This document shows positions 1 to 10,829 of a stretch of 64,000 nt of DNA, piece after piece. Below the pieces are notes generated by a model. It did not search any database. It was not told where the DNA came from and worked only from the letters and a program-made list of their open reading frames with translations. The stretch comes from Streptomyces sp. HUAS CB01 (lineage in GTDB: Bacteria > Actinomycetota > Actinomycetes > Streptomycetales > Streptomycetaceae), in assembly GCF_030406905.1 (NCBI RefSeq), contig NZ_CP129137.1, positions 2,855,001 through 2,919,000 on the forward strand, read 5' to 3'. The position numbers and the translations under genes were made by a program. Position 1 is the stretch's first letter. Every line of letters starts with the position of its first letter.

Positions 1-133
1 GACCTTCCCGTGCTCCTGATCACGGTCCCGAAGCTGGAACGCCCACCCGGCCAGCCTCTATGATCGGCACACTTTCCCGAGTTTCCGGCCCCGGACTGGG
101 CTGAACGACACGACTGCACTGCGGGAGCGAGCG

Positions 134-1990
134 GTGAGCGGACACACGGAAGGACGGGGCCCCGCGACCGTCGCGGCACCCGGAAGCGCCCATCCATCCC
201 TCACGGAGGGTGAGCGCCCGGCGCCCCTCTCCGGTCCGGCGGACGCCGCCCCCGGCCTGCCGGCCGGGGCGCAACTCGCGGACTACCGCGCCGCGTTCAA
301 CGCCTCCCAGCTCGCCATGGCCCTCGTCGACCACGAGGGCCTCGTCGTCTCAGCGAACGACGCGCTCGCCGCGCTCCTCGGCGCCGAACCGGACGCCCTC
401 TGCTCCCGGCCCGCCGCCGACCTCGTCGACCTCGCCTCGGACGGCCGCTCCCTGCTGGCCTACGGAGAGGTGCTGAACGGGCGGAGCTCACGGTTCCGGT
501 GCACCCGGCGGCTCAAACACGCGGACGGTCATCCCGTCTGGGCCGAGGTGACGGTCGCTCCCGTGCCGGGCGGCGGGCGGGTACTGCTCTCGGTCACGGA
601 CGTCAGCGAGCGTCGCGAACTCCAGGCACGGCTGCGCCACCTCCAGATGCACGACCCGGTGACCCGGCTGCCCAACCGCACCCTGTTCTTCGAGCGGCTC
701 AGCACCGCACTCGACTCCTCGTCGTACGAGCACGGCGGCACGGGCCGGATCGGGCTGTGCTACCTCGACCTCGACGGCTTCAAGGCGGTCAACGACACCC
801 TGGGCCACCGGGTGGGCGACCGGCTGCTCACGGCGGTGGCGGCCCGGCTGACCGAGTGCGCGGACCGGGACGGCCAGTCGCGCGGCGGCGGCCATCTCGT
901 GGCCCGGCTCGGCGGCGACGAGTTCGCCGTCCTGGTGGAGGACTCCACCGGTACGGAGCAGCTCGCCGATCTGGCACGGTCCGTACTGGCCGCGCTCCAG
1001 CAGCCGTTCGACCTGTCCGGGCAGCGGCTGTCGGTGTCCGCCTCGATCGGTGTGGTGGAGCGCGCGGCGGACGGCACCACCGCGACCGAGCTGATGCAGG
1101 ACGCGGACACGACGCTGTACTGGGCGAAGGCCGACGGCAAGGCCCGCTGGACGCTCTTCGACCCGGAGCGCAACGCCCACCGGATGACCCGTCAGGCACT
1201 GTCGTCCATGCTCAGACCGGCGGTGGAGCGGGGGGAGTTCACGCTGGAGTACCAGCCGCTCGTGTGCATGGCGGACGGTGCGGTCCGGGGCGTGGAGGCC
1301 CTGGTGCGCTGGCGGCACCCGCAGTTCGGCACGCTCGCGCCGAATCGGTTCATCGGAATCGCCGAGGAGGACGGTTCGATCGTCCAGCTGGGCCGCTGGA
1401 TCCTCCGCACCGCGTGCAGGCAGGCCCGTGCGTGGGAGCTCGAACACCCCGCGGACCCCCCGCTCTTCGTGAGCGTCAACGTCGCCGTGCGCCAGCTGTG
1501 GGACTCCGACCTTGTCGCCGACGTGGCCGGGATCCTCGAGGAGACGGGTCTCGCGCCGCACCTGCTCCAGCTGGAGCTCACCGAGTCCGCGGTGATGGGC
1601 TCGGCGGGGCGTCCGCTGCAGGTGCTCCAGGCGCTGAGCGACATGGGGGTGCGGATCGCGATCGACGACTTCGGGACGGGCTACTCCAACCTGGCCTATC
1701 TGAGCCGTCTTCCGGTCTCCGTGCTCAAGCTCGACGGATCGTTCGTGCGCGGCTTCCGCTACGACGACGGCACGCACCCGAACCCCGCCGACGAGACGAT
1801 CGTCGAGGCGATGGTCGAACTCGCCCACCGGCTCGGCCTCACCGTCACCGCCGAGTGCGTCGAGACCGCGGGCCAGGCGGAACGGCTGCGGCGCATCGGC
1901 TGCGACACCGGCCAGGGCTGGCTGTACTCGCGCGCGGTGGCGCCGGACCGGATCGCCGGGATGATCGGCGTCAGTCCGCTCGCGGTCTGA
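134..1990 (+). CDS. PAS-GGDEF-EAL cyclic-di-GMP signalling protein
   Basis: A soluble bifunctional-type c-di-GMP protein of 618 aa. The first ~45 residues are a disordered Pro/Ala-rich leader. A PAS-like sensor follows at about 48-160. The diguanylate cyclase domain has an intact RLGGDEF active site near residue 260, so cyclase activity is possible. The phosphodiesterase domain starts near 365 with an intact EAL at about 388 (VEALVRW) and a later DDFGTGYS motif. No membrane segment is seen. In Streptomyces such proteins tune c-di-GMP, which controls BldD and development. The GTG start at 134 is chosen; the upstream gcgggagcgagcg offers only a weak ribosome site. It is monocistronic, ending just before a hairpin shared with the convergent chitinase gene. 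Which activity dominates cannot be told from sequence. Confidence 0.93.
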   Translation: MSGHTEGRGPATVAAPGSAHPSLTEGERPAPLSGPADAAPGLPAGAQLADYRAAFNASQLAMALVDHEGLVVSANDALAALLGAEPDALCSRPAADLVDLASDGRSLLAYGEVLNGRSSRFRCTRRLKHADGHPVWAEVTVAPVPGGGRVLLSVTDVSERRELQARLRHLQMHDPVTRLPNRTLFFERLSTALDSSSYEHGGTGRIGLCYLDLDGFKAVNDTLGHRVGDRLLTAVAARLTECADRDGQSRGGGHLVARLGGDEFAVLVEDSTGTEQLADLARSVLAALQQPFDLSGQRLSVSASIGVVERAADGTTATELMQDADTTLYWAKADGKARWTLFDPERNAHRMTRQALSSMLRPAVERGEFTLEYQPLVCMADGAVRGVEALVRWRHPQFGTLAPNRFIGIAEEDGSIVQLGRWILRTACRQARAWELEHPADPPLFVSVNVAVRQLWDSDLVADVAGILEETGLAPHLLQLELTESAVMGSAGRPLQVLQALSDMGVRIAIDDFGTGYSNLAYLSRLPVSVLKLDGSFVRGFRYDDGTHPNPADETIVEAMVELAHRLGLTVTAECVETAGQAERLRRIGCDTGQGWLYSRAVAPDRIAGMIGVSPLAV

Positions 1991-2029
1991 TCCGAAGGAC
2001 AGGACCCGTCGGCACGGCCCGGCATGGAA

Positions 2030-2070
2030 ACCGCCCCCGGCCGGACCGTGACGGCCCGGGCGGGGGCGGT
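2030..2070. terminator. Hairpin between convergent genes
   Basis: ACCGCCCCCG at 2030-2039 pairs perfectly with CGGGGGCGGT at 2061-2070, with further GGCC pairing inside the loop. It lies between the ends of the GGDEF-EAL gene and the chitinase gene, so it can serve both strands. Confidence 0.65.
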
Positions 2071-2139
2071 GCTCTGGAGGGTGGTGCTCAGGGGGTGGTG
2101 CTCGGAGAGGCGTGCTCCGCGAGCGGGCCCCCGGGCGCA

Positions 2140-3825
<1,686 letters not shown>

Positions 3826-3895
3826 GGACGGCCTCCGAAGGGGGTGTGCGTTACGGGAGTTGGAGAAGTGATAGCCGTCGCGCGAACGCCGCGTC

Positions 3896-3928
3896 AATGG
3901 TCTGAACCACTTTGAGGACTAGACCAAT
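3896..3928 (-). promoter_or_regulatory. Tandem DasR-responsive-element-like operators of the chitinase
   Basis: Site 1 (3896-3911, AATGGTCTGAACCACT) matches 13 of 16 bases of the published dre consensus ACTGGTCTAGACCACT. Site 2 (3913-3928) keeps CTAGACCA and matches 11 of 16. Paired imperfect direct repeats of this type are the classic upstream element of Streptomyces chitinase genes. The first is 71 nt from the start codon. Confidence 0.75.
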
Positions 3929-3982
3929 CCAGTCCCGTCTCGCAGCGAAACCCCTTGTCAGATGCGCTACTTGGGCAGAAGC

Positions 3983-4013
3983 AACCGCTCGCCACCCTCG
4001 ATGACGAGCGGTT
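3983..4013 (-). terminator. Hairpin downstream of the flavin-dependent oxidoreductase
   Basis: AACCGCTCG (3983-3991) and CGAGCGGTT (4005-4013) form a perfect 9-bp stem. It lies 70 nt beyond the minus-strand stop at 4083. Confidence 0.55.
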
Positions 4014-4082
4014 TAAGGCTGCCTTCAGGAAGCCCGGGCAAGGCCGTTCGGGAATGGACCACTCCGCCCCGGCACCCGGGTT

Positions 4083-5213
4083 TCACGCGGGCAGACCGTA
4101 CGCGTCCGCGATCAGCTCGTAGGAGCGCAGCCGGGCCCCACCGCCGTGGGCGTTCGCCGTGATCATCAGCTCGTCCGCCCCCGTGCGCTTCTGGAGCTCG
4201 TCCAGTCCGGCGCGCACCTCGTCGGGGGTGCCGTGCACGATGTTCCCCAGCCAGCCCTCCACGAACTCCCGCTCCATCGGGGCGAAGTCGTACGCCTCGG
4301 CCTCCTCGGGCGTCGGGATCAGCCCCGGCCGGCCCGTGCGCAGCCGCAGCATCGACAGCGCGCCGGTCATCACCTGTCGGCGCGCCTCGCGGGCGTCGTC
4401 GGAGGCGAGCGCGGCGACGCCGATCAGCGCGTAGGGGGCGTCCAGGACCGCCGACGGGCGGAAGGAGTCCCGGTAGAGGTCGAGCGCCGGGACGGTGTTC
4501 CGCGCCGAGAAGTGGTGGGCGAAGGCGAACGGCAGCCCGAGCACTCCGGCGAGCCGGGCGCTGAAGCCGGAGGAGCCGAGCAGCCAGACGGGGGGCCGGG
4601 CGACGGACTGCACCCCGCCGGGTGCGGTGGCCTGCACCGGACCGGGCACCGCGTGGATCCGGGCGTAGGGGTGCCCGTCCGGGAAGTCGTCGTCCAGGAA
4701 GCGCGTCAGCTCGGCGAGCTGCTGCGGGAAGTCGTCGGCCCCGCCTCCCCCGGCCTCCGGCATGGAGGACCCCAGCGTGTCGGTGCGGCGCAGCGCGGCG
4801 GCGGTGGCTCCGTCGGTGCCCGGCGCCCGGCCGAGGCCGAGGTCGACCCGGCCCGGCGCCAGGGCCTCCAGGGTGCCGAACTGCTCGGCGATCACCAGTG
4901 GGGCGTGGTTGGGCAGCATGACGCCGCCGGAGCCGAGGCGGATGCGCTCGGTGTGGGCGGCGAGGTGGGCCAGGATCACGGCCGGGGACGACGAGGCGAC
5001 ACCGGGCATGGAATGGTGCTCGGCGACCCAGTGCCGGTGGTAGCCGCGCCGCTCGGCGAGCCGGGCGAGCTCCACGCCGGTGCGCAGCGCCTGGCCGGCG
5101 GTGCTGCCGCTGCCGACGGTGACCAGGTCCAGTACCGACAGCGGCACGGGCGCGGTGCCCTGCGCCGTTCCCCGGATCCCGTCGGCTGCGCCCGCTGCGT
5201 CCGGTGTGTCCAC
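4083..5213 (-). CDS. LLM-class flavin-dependent oxidoreductase (luciferase-like)
   Basis: A bacterial-luciferase-like monooxygenase of 376 aa in the MsnO8-like branch, using reduced FMN or F420 on an unknown substrate in the cytoplasm. Family patterns are visible: [11 protein letters not shown] at the start of the TIM barrel, [11 protein letters not shown] near residue 62, [18 protein letters not shown], and [14 protein letters not shown]. The C-terminal part has the usual [21 protein letters not shown] segment. The GTG start at 5213 has AGGAGG 7-8 nt upstream. It is transcribed alone, between two hairpins, so there is no neighbour evidence for its substrate. Family assignment is firm; function is generic. 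Confidence 0.88.
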   Translation of the reverse strand: MDTPDAAGAADGIRGTAQGTAPVPLSVLDLVTVGSGSTAGQALRTGVELARLAERRGYHRHWVAEHHSMPGVASSSPAVILAHLAAHTERIRLGSGGVMLPNHAPLVIAEQFGTLEALAPGRVDLGLGRAPGTDGATAAALRRTDTLGSSMPEAGGGGADDFPQQLAELTRFLDDDFPDGHPYARIHAVPGPVQATAPGGVQSVARPPVWLLGSSGFSARLAGVLGLPFAFAHHFSARNTVPALDLYRDSFRPSAVLDAPYALIGVAALASDDAREARRQVMTGALSMLRLRTGRPGLIPTPEEAEAYDFAPMEREFVEGWLGNIVHGTPDEVRAGLDELQKRTGADELMITANAHGGGARLRSYELIADAYGLPA

Positions 5214-5279
5214 GAAGGTGCCTCCTGCGTCGTCGTGCCGATCCCCGGCACCAACAGGAGGCTATCTCCGGTTATTCCC

Positions 5280-5309
5280 CCCGCCGGGCCGCACAGATCC
5301 CCCGGCGGG
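5280..5309 (-). terminator. Hairpin ending the racemase-family operon
   Basis: CCCGCCGGG (5280-5288) and CCCGGCGGG (5301-5309) form a perfect 9-bp stem with a 12-nt loop, just downstream of the stop at 5323. Confidence 0.6.
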
Positions 5310-5322
5310 ACCGGCGGGGGTC

Positions 5323-6060
5323 CTATTCGTCGTCCGGCCAGTGGTCCGGGCGGGCGAACAGGGCGCCCAGGCCGTCCGCCCACGCCCTTCGCTCGGCCAG
5401 CCGCAGGCCCTCCCAGACGGTCACCTGGTTCGCCGTGAGCACCGGTTTTCCGAGGGTCTCCTCCAGCTCCTGGAGGTGGGCGGCGGTGTGCAGCGCGGTG
5501 TCCGGCATGAGCACCGCCTCCGCCAGGGGGTCGTCCCCGGCACGGGCCAGCTCCAGCACCTGCTCGCGCCCCCACGTGGCGACCTCGGCGGCCGTGACGA
5601 TCCCGCTCGCCCGCGCCGCGACCACCTCGATGCCGGCCGACTCCAGGAACTTCCCGAAGAGCCCGGTCACGTCGTCCGGATAGGTGGCCGCGACCGCCAC
5701 CCGGCCCACGTCCAGCGCCTGGGCGGCGTGGACGAAGGCGAACGACGTGCTCGACGCGGGCAGCCCGGCGGCCTGCGCCAGCTCGCGGATCTGCTCCTGG
5801 GCGCCGTCCCGGCCCCGGACGAAGCTGCCGCTCGTGCAGGCCCACACCAGGGACTCCGCTCCGGCCAGCCGCAGTTCCTCCACCCCGGCCGCCAGCCGTT
5901 CCGCCGCCCCCATCTCGATCAGCGCGTCCTCACGGTGCGCGTCCTCGCCGATGTCGGTGTGGAAGACGGGCAGCCTGATGTCGCTGTCGAGCAGGACCGC
6001 GATCCTGGGGTAGTCGTCCTCGGCGGAGTGTCCCGGGTAGAGGAGTCCGACGGTCGTCAT
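5323..6060 (-). CDS. Asp/Glu racemase-superfamily protein lacking the second catalytic Cys
   Basis: A 245-aa cytoplasmic protein of the maleate isomerase / arylmalonate decarboxylase group. The first active-site loop WACTSGSF carries Cys75. In true maleate isomerases a second Cys sits in a C-terminal loop; the aligned stretch here reads LMPDTALHT, so that position is Asp187. The VLTANQVTVWEGL tail is typical of the family. The ATG at 6060 overlaps the upstream gene's stop by 4 nt (ATGA) and has AGGAAGG 6 nt before it, so the two paralogues are translationally coupled. A one-Cys member of this fold could be a racemase, decarboxylase or non-catalytic partner. Family confident, reaction unknown. 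Confidence 0.85.
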   Translation of the reverse strand: MTTVGLLYPGHSAEDDYPRIAVLLDSDIRLPVFHTDIGEDAHREDALIEMGAAERLAAGVEELRLAGAESLVWACTSGSFVRGRDGAQEQIRELAQAAGLPASSTSFAFVHAAQALDVGRVAVAATYPDDVTGLFGKFLESAGIEVVAARASGIVTAAEVATWGREQVLELARAGDDPLAEAVLMPDTALHTAAHLQELEETLGKPVLTANQVTVWEGLRLAERRAWADGLGALFARPDHWPDDE

Positions 6061-6899
6061 GTCCATCCTTCCTGTTCCTCCGGCTGGGCGACGGGGGGTA
6101 CGGCCGGCGGCGCGGGCGGGGCCTGCGGGGGCGGCGGCTCCTCGTGCGGACCGGCGGTCCGCATCAGGAGGGCCTGGTAGGGACCGACGGCGTACACGCC
6201 GATCCTGCGCAGCGCCGCCCACATCGTGACCTGGTTCGCGGAGAGCACCGGCATGCGCAGTTCCGCCTCCAGCTGGGGTATCGCGTCGTACGTCGGCAGA
6301 TTCGTGCAGCTGATGAAGAGGGCGTCCACCGCGCCGGCCACGGCCTGGCGGGCCATGTCCACCACCGACCGGTACGGCACCCTCCAGATGTGCCGGGTCA
6401 GTCCGAGGAAGGCGCGGCCCGTGACCGCTACCCCGGCCTCGGCCAGGTAGTCCTCCAGCGACCGCGTGACCGACTCCGTGTACGGCGTGACGACGGCGAT
6501 CCGGCGGGCGCCCAGTTCCTCCAGGGCTTCGAGCAGAGCGCCCGAGGTGGTCACCGAGGCGACCTCCCCCGCCGTGGTCATCGCCTCGCACATCGCCCGC
6601 TCGCCCGCCACGCCGCCGACGAAACTGCCGCTGGTGCAGGCGTAGGCGACGACCTCGGGCTCGGAGGCGGCCAGCGCCCGGACCGCCTCGCGGAGCGTCT
6701 CGTGCTCGCTGACGAGCCGGGCGAGGTCGAGCGAGACCTCGACGGGCACGAACGGGGTCCGGGTCAGGCGCAGCGAGACGCCGTCGGGCACCCAGCGCCA
6801 CAGCTCCCGGTCGAGTGCGAAGTCGAACGGGGCGACCACACCGATCCCGCGCTGCGGGTCGGGGCCGCCCAGAAACGAAACCTCGAGGGACACGTCCAT
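6057..6899 (-). CDS. Maleate isomerase-like protein with both cysteines
   Basis: A 280-aa paralogue of the next gene in the operon. Both expected catalytic cysteines are present: Cys88 in YACTSGSF and Cys198 in FISCTNLPT, the arrangement of maleate cis-trans isomerases, which convert maleate to fumarate through a covalent succinyl-Cys. The last ~35 residues are Pro/Glu-rich and probably disordered. The ATG at 6899 is preferred over upstream starts because AAGGGGG lies 6 nt before it. The gene is divergent from the hydroxyacid dehydrogenase, with about 100 bp between starts. With the amidase and the dehydrogenase nearby it fits a pathway for a small dicarboxylate or its amide. Maleate itself as substrate is an inference. 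Confidence 0.85.
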   Translation of the reverse strand: MDVSLEVSFLGGPDPQRGIGVVAPFDFALDRELWRWVPDGVSLRLTRTPFVPVEVSLDLARLVSEHETLREAVRALAASEPEVVAYACTSGSFVGGVAGERAMCEAMTTAGEVASVTTSGALLEALEELGARRIAVVTPYTESVTRSLEDYLAEAGVAVTGRAFLGLTRHIWRVPYRSVVDMARQAVAGAVDALFISCTNLPTYDAIPQLEAELRMPVLSANQVTMWAALRRIGVYAVGPYQALLMRTAGPHEEPPPPQAPPAPPAVPPVAQPEEQEGWT

Positions 6900-6997
6900 C
6901 ACAGGCCCCCTTACGACGTCTTGTTGACGACGGTAGGTTCGGGTGCGAGCGTGGGTCAATCCGTACATGTCAGACGTTCAGAAACGGTTTCCGCGCG

Positions 6998-7951
6998 ATG
7001 TCCGTACCGGTTCTTCTCGTACTGGAAGCAGACCCTCCGCCGCGGCTCGGCAGCCTCACCGGACGCGCCGACGTCAGGTACGCCGACGCCGGCGCCCTCG
7101 CCGCCGAACTGCCCGGGGCGGACGCCCTGCTGGTCTGGGACTTCACCTCCGACGCGGTACGGCTGGCCTGGCCCGGGAGCGGCCCCCGGCCGCGCTGGGT
7201 GCACACCCCGAGCGCCGGCGTCGACCGGCTGCTCTGCCCGGAGTTCTCGTCCTCGGACACGGTCCTGACCAACGCCCGCGGGATCTTCGAGCAGCCCATC
7301 GCCGAGTACGTGGCCGCGCTGGTGCTCACGATGGCCAAGGACCTGCCGGGGACGCTGGAGCTCCAGCGGCAGCGGCGGTGGCGGCACCGCGAGTCCCTGC
7401 CGGTGGCGGGCGGCCGGGCGGTCGTGGTCGGCGCCGGGCCGATCGGGCTGGCGATCGCCCGCACGCTGCGGGCGCTGGGCCTGGACGTCGCCGTCACAGG
7501 GCGCACGGCCCGGCCCGGGGTGCACGGTTCCGACGAGCTGGACGGGCTCCTCGCGCTCGCCGACTGGGTCGTGTGCGCGGCTCCGCTGACGGAGGCCACG
7601 CGGGGCATGTTCGGCGCCCGGCGGTTCTCCCTGATGCGCCCCTCGGCCCGCTTCGTCAACGTCGGACGGGGCGCCCTGGTGGTCGAGGACGAGCTGGTCG
7701 CGGCGCTGAGCGGGCGGCGGATCGCGGGAGCCGCCCTGGACGTCTTCGAGGAGGAGCCGCTGCCGCCCGGCAGCCGGCTGTGGGACGTCCCGGGGCTGAT
7801 CGTCTCGCCGCACATGAGCGGCGACACCGTGGGCTGGCGCGATCGACTGGGCGAACAGTTCGTCGAACTGTTCGACCTCTGGTCGGCCGGAAAGCCGCTG
7901 CCGAACGTGGTCGACAAGAAACGTGGGTACGTCCCCTCCCATGACTCCTGA
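6998..7951 (+). CDS. D-isomer-specific 2-hydroxyacid dehydrogenase
   Basis: NAD(P)-dependent dehydrogenase of 317 aa, interconverting a 2-oxoacid and a D-2-hydroxyacid. The Rossmann motif VVVGAGPIG is at about 142-150. The catalytic set is visible as Arg224 (NVGRG), Glu253 (DVFEEEP) and His272 (SPHMSGD). The N-terminal substrate domain (1-100) and C-terminal return helix are complete, so the length is normal. The start chosen is ATG 6998 (MSVPVLLVLE); the ribosome site is weak. Its stop overlaps the amidase start by 11 nt, so the two form one operon. In this setting it probably finishes or starts the conversion of the acid released by the amidase. Confidence 0.9.
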   Translation: MSVPVLLVLEADPPPRLGSLTGRADVRYADAGALAAELPGADALLVWDFTSDAVRLAWPGSGPRPRWVHTPSAGVDRLLCPEFSSSDTVLTNARGIFEQPIAEYVAALVLTMAKDLPGTLELQRQRRWRHRESLPVAGGRAVVVGAGPIGLAIARTLRALGLDVAVTGRTARPGVHGSDELDGLLALADWVVCAAPLTEATRGMFGARRFSLMRPSARFVNVGRGALVVEDELVAALSGRRIAGAALDVFEEEPLPPGSRLWDVPGLIVSPHMSGDTVGWRDRLGEQFVELFDLWSAGKPLPNVVDKKRGYVPSHDS

Positions 7952-9359
7952 GCCGAACGACCTGAGTGCCCTGACCGCTCGTCACCTCATCGCCGGCTAC
8001 GAGCGCGGGGACTTCTCCCCGCTGGAGGCGGTCCGCGCGGTCCTCGACCGGGCCGAGGCGGCGCAGCGCCTCACGAACGCGTTCGTCCGCATCGACGGCG
8101 AGCAGGCGCTGGCGCAGGCGGAGGCGGCGACCGAGCGCCGGCACAGGAAGGAGCCGCTGGGACCGCTCGACGGCGTACCGGTCACGGTCAAGGACATCCT
8201 GCTGCAGGCGGGCGGCCCGACTCTGCGGGGCTCCCGGACGGTGCGTCCGGACGCCTCGGCCTGGGACGAGGACGCCCCTGCCGTGGCGCGGCTGCGGGAA
8301 CAGGGCGCGGTGCTCGTCGGCAAGACGACCACGCCGGAGTTCGGATGGAAGGGCGTCACGGACTCCCCGCTGACCGGGGTCACCCGCAATCCGTACGACG
8401 TCTCCCGCACGGCGGGCGGCTCCAGCGGCGGGAGCGCGGCGGCCGTCGCGCTGGGCGCCGCCCCGCTGTCGATCGGCACGGACGGCGGCGGATCGGTCCG
8501 CATCCCGGCCTCGTTCTGCGGGATCTTCGGGCTGAAGCCGACGTACGGCCGGATCCCGCTCTATCCGTCGAGCCCGTTCGGCACGCTGGCCCACGCCGGG
8601 CCGATGACCCGGGACGCGGCGGACGCGGCGCTGCTGCTGGACGCGCTCAGCGGCCCGGACTGGCGGGACTGGTCGCAACTGCCGCCCTCGACGGCGACGG
8701 GCGAGGGCCTGGCCGAGGGCGTGAAGGGGCTCCGGATCGCGTACTCCCCGTCCTTCGGCGGTCAGGTGGCGGTCCGCCCTGCGGTGGCCTCGGCGGTGCG
8801 CGGCGCGGTGGGCCGGCTGGCCGAGCTGGGCGCGTACATCGAGGAGGCGGACCCGGACATCGCCGACCCGGTGGGCGCCTTCCACACCCTGTGGTTCACC
8901 GGTGCGGCACGCGTGGTGCAGCACTTCGGCAGGGAGCAGCGGGAACTGCTGGACCCGGGGCTGCGGGAGATCTGCGCCGAGGGCGAGCGGGCCTCGGCGC
9001 TCGACTACCTCGCGGCCGTGGACGTCCGGATGGAGCTCGGACGCCGGCTGGGGCGGTTCCACGGCACGTACGACCTGCTGATCACGCCGACGCTGCCGGT
9101 CACCGCATTCGAGGCGGGTGTGGAGGTGCCGAAGGGCTCCGGGCACCGGCGCTGGACCGGCTGGACCCCGTTCACGTACCCGTTCAACCTCACCCAGCAG
9201 CCGGCGGCGACGGTGCCGTGCGGGGTGGACGAGGACGGGCTGCCGGTGGGGGTCCAGTTGGTCGGCCCCCGCCACGCGGACGCCCTGGTCCTGCGCGCGG
9301 CGCACGCGCTCTACGCGTCGGGCGCGGCGGCGCTGCCGGCACCGCCGGCCGCCGGGTAG
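7941..9359 (+). CDS. Amidase-signature-family amidase
   Basis: Hydrolyses a carboxamide to acid plus ammonia. The full Ser-cisSer-Lys triad is visible: Lys84 (VTVKDILL), cis-Ser162 (GGSSGGSA) and nucleophile Ser185 ([12 protein letters not shown]). Length (472 aa) is normal for the family. The ATG at 7941 lies inside the end of the upstream dehydrogenase gene; an in-frame GTG at 7923 is possible but less likely. The gene ends at a bidirectional hairpin facing the DUF3830 gene. The surrounding importer, isomerases and dehydrogenase suggest a catabolic rather than gatCAB role. The substrate is not deducible from sequence alone. Confidence 0.92.
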   Translation: MTPEPNDLSALTARHLIAGYERGDFSPLEAVRAVLDRAEAAQRLTNAFVRIDGEQALAQAEAATERRHRKEPLGPLDGVPVTVKDILLQAGGPTLRGSRTVRPDASAWDEDAPAVARLREQGAVLVGKTTTPEFGWKGVTDSPLTGVTRNPYDVSRTAGGSSGGSAAAVALGAAPLSIGTDGGGSVRIPASFCGIFGLKPTYGRIPLYPSSPFGTLAHAGPMTRDAADAALLLDALSGPDWRDWSQLPPSTATGEGLAEGVKGLRIAYSPSFGGQVAVRPAVASAVRGAVGRLAELGAYIEEADPDIADPVGAFHTLWFTGAARVVQHFGREQRELLDPGLREICAEGERASALDYLAAVDVRMELGRRLGRFHGTYDLLITPTLPVTAFEAGVEVPKGSGHRRWTGWTPFTYPFNLTQQPAATVPCGVDEDGLPVGVQLVGPRHADALVLRAAHALYASGAAALPAPPAAG

Positions 9360-9369
9360 GCCGGGTGAT

Positions 9370-9388
9370 CCGGCCCTCGGCGGGCCGG
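9370..9388. terminator. Bidirectional hairpin between amidase and DUF3830 genes
   Basis: CCGGCCC (9370-9376) pairs with GGGCCGG (9382-9388) around a 5-nt loop, in the 42-bp space between two convergent stops. Confidence 0.55.
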
Positions 9389-9401
9389 GGCGCGGGCCCG
9401 G

Positions 9402-9893
9402 TCAGGCGCGGCGGAACGACAGCGTCTCGCCGAGCGCTCCGGCGCGCCACAGGTCCTGGCAGGCGTCGGCCATCCGGTCGAGGCCGTCCACCACCTGGCC
9501 CCAGACGATGCCCGGCACCCAGCCCGTGTCGCCGTTGAGCAGAAGGTTGTTGCGTTCGTAGAAGAGGGCGAGGTCGACGGTCACCGGCCGGGACAGGTCC
9601 CGGTCGTAGCCGTACGCCGCGGTCCCCAGCTCCGTGCCGCTGAAGGTGAAGTAGCAGAGGTCGCCCGGGATCGGGGTCACCGTCGGGTTCTCCAGCGGCG
9701 GCTCCCGGTCGGCGAAGGCGGGGAACAGGGCGTAGATCTCGTTGCGTGCGTACTTCGCGTGGTACACGTCGCTGCCGAGCGGCAGCGCGTCCCACACCGC
9801 CTGGCAGGTCAGCGGCGCCCGGTCGTCCAGGAGCCGCGCGGTGCAGTGCACTCCGCGCTTGGTGAGCGAGACTTCGATGAATCGATCGGCCAT
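9402..9893 (-). CDS. DUF3830 family protein (cyclophilin-like fold)
   Basis: A 163-aa cytoplasmic protein matching DUF3830, whose members have a cyclophilin-like beta barrel of unknown activity. Conserved-looking blocks are VYHAKYARNEIYALFP, NPTVTPIPGDLCYF and NLLLNGDTGWVPG. It ends with GETLSFRRA, typical of the family. The start is ATG at 9893. The gene is divergent from ehuB with only 42 bp between the start codons, so the two promoters must overlap or share control. DUF3830 genes often sit with amidase, racemase-like and Ehu-type transporter genes, which suggests a role in the same catabolic pathway. No catalytic claim is made. Confidence 0.85.
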   Translation of the reverse strand: MADRFIEVSLTKRGVHCTARLLDDRAPLTCQAVWDALPLGSDVYHAKYARNEIYALFPAFADREPPLENPTVTPIPGDLCYFTFSGTELGTAAYGYDRDLSRPVTVDLALFYERNNLLLNGDTGWVPGIVWGQVVDGLDRMADACQDLWRAGALGETLSFRRA

Positions 9894-9935
9894 TGCTTAC
9901 GCATACCCCGCCTGAGGTCGGGTAGCCGCGCCGCC

Positions 9936-10829
9936 ATGGCTCCACACACGGCACCAGACACCAGACACGCGATACGCAGGCGCAGCCTGCTCCTGGGGAC
10001 CGCCGGCGCACTCGGTGCGGTAGGCGTTGCCAGTGCGACGGGTTGCGCACGGGTCCCCTCCGGCGACGGCCTGGCCAGGCTGAGATCCCAGGGCACGGTG
10101 CGGCTCGGCATCGCGGGCGAGGTGCCGTACGGATACATAGACGAACAGGGCGAGTTCACCGGGGAGGCCCCGGAACTGGCGAAAGCGGTCTTCAAGCGGC
10201 TCGGGATAGCGAACGTGCAGCCCGTGGCGACCGACTTCGCCTCCCTCATACCCGGCCTCAATTCACAGCAGTTCGATGTCGTTTCGGCCGGAATGTACAT
10301 CAACAAGGAACGCTGCGCGCAGGTCATCTTCTCGGATCCCGAATACCAGATGCTCGACTCCTTCATCGTGCCCAAGGGAAACCCGAAGAATCTTCGCAGT
10401 TACGAGGATGTCGTACGGACCAAGGCGAAATTCGCAACGGGCACCGGTTACGCCGAGATCGACTACGCCGTGGCGGCCGGGTACCCCGAGAAGGACATCG
10501 TCATCCTCCAGGACCAGGTGGCCGGACTGAACGCCGTCGAGTCCGGGCGCGTCGACGTCTTCGCCGGTACCGCCCTCACCGCCCGCGAAGTGGTCCGCAG
10601 GAGCAGGAAGGCCGAGGCGACCGACCCGTTCGCGGCGGTCGTCGACGGCAAGAAGAAGATCGACGGCGGGGGCTTCGCCTTCCGGCCGACCGACACCGAG
10701 CTGCGGGACGCCTTCAACGCCGAGATCCACAAGATGAAGAAGAGCGGCGAGCTCTTCCGCATCCTGAGCCGGTTCGGCTTCACCAAGGCCGAGATGACCG
10801 AGCTCACGGCGAAGGAGCTGTGCCGATGA
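9936..10829 (+). CDS. ehuB: ABC transporter substrate-binding protein, EhuB-like
   Basis: Extracytoplasmic family-3 solute-binding protein of 297 aa. It starts with a twin-arginine-type signal (RRRSLLLG) followed by a hydrophobic stretch and a Cys in SATGC near residue 36. That Cys could be lipidated, although the lipobox is imperfect. The binding-domain motifs LGIAGEVPYGYIDEQG and SAGMYINKERC are those of the ectoine/hydroxyectoine-type branch. It is followed at once by two permease genes and an ATPase, each overlapping the previous one. It is the specificity component of the importer. The ectoine label rests on family resemblance only, because no ectoine hydrolase gene is present in the window and the neighbours suggest an amide or dicarboxylate. 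Confidence 0.85.
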   Translation: MAPHTAPDTRHAIRRRSLLLGTAGALGAVGVASATGCARVPSGDGLARLRSQGTVRLGIAGEVPYGYIDEQGEFTGEAPELAKAVFKRLGIANVQPVATDFASLIPGLNSQQFDVVSAGMYINKERCAQVIFSDPEYQMLDSFIVPKGNPKNLRSYEDVVRTKAKFATGTGYAEIDYAVAAGYPEKDIVILQDQVAGLNAVESGRVDVFAGTALTAREVVRRSRKAEATDPFAAVVDGKKKIDGGGFAFRPTDTELRDAFNAEIHKMKKSGELFRILSRFGFTKAEMTELTAKELCR

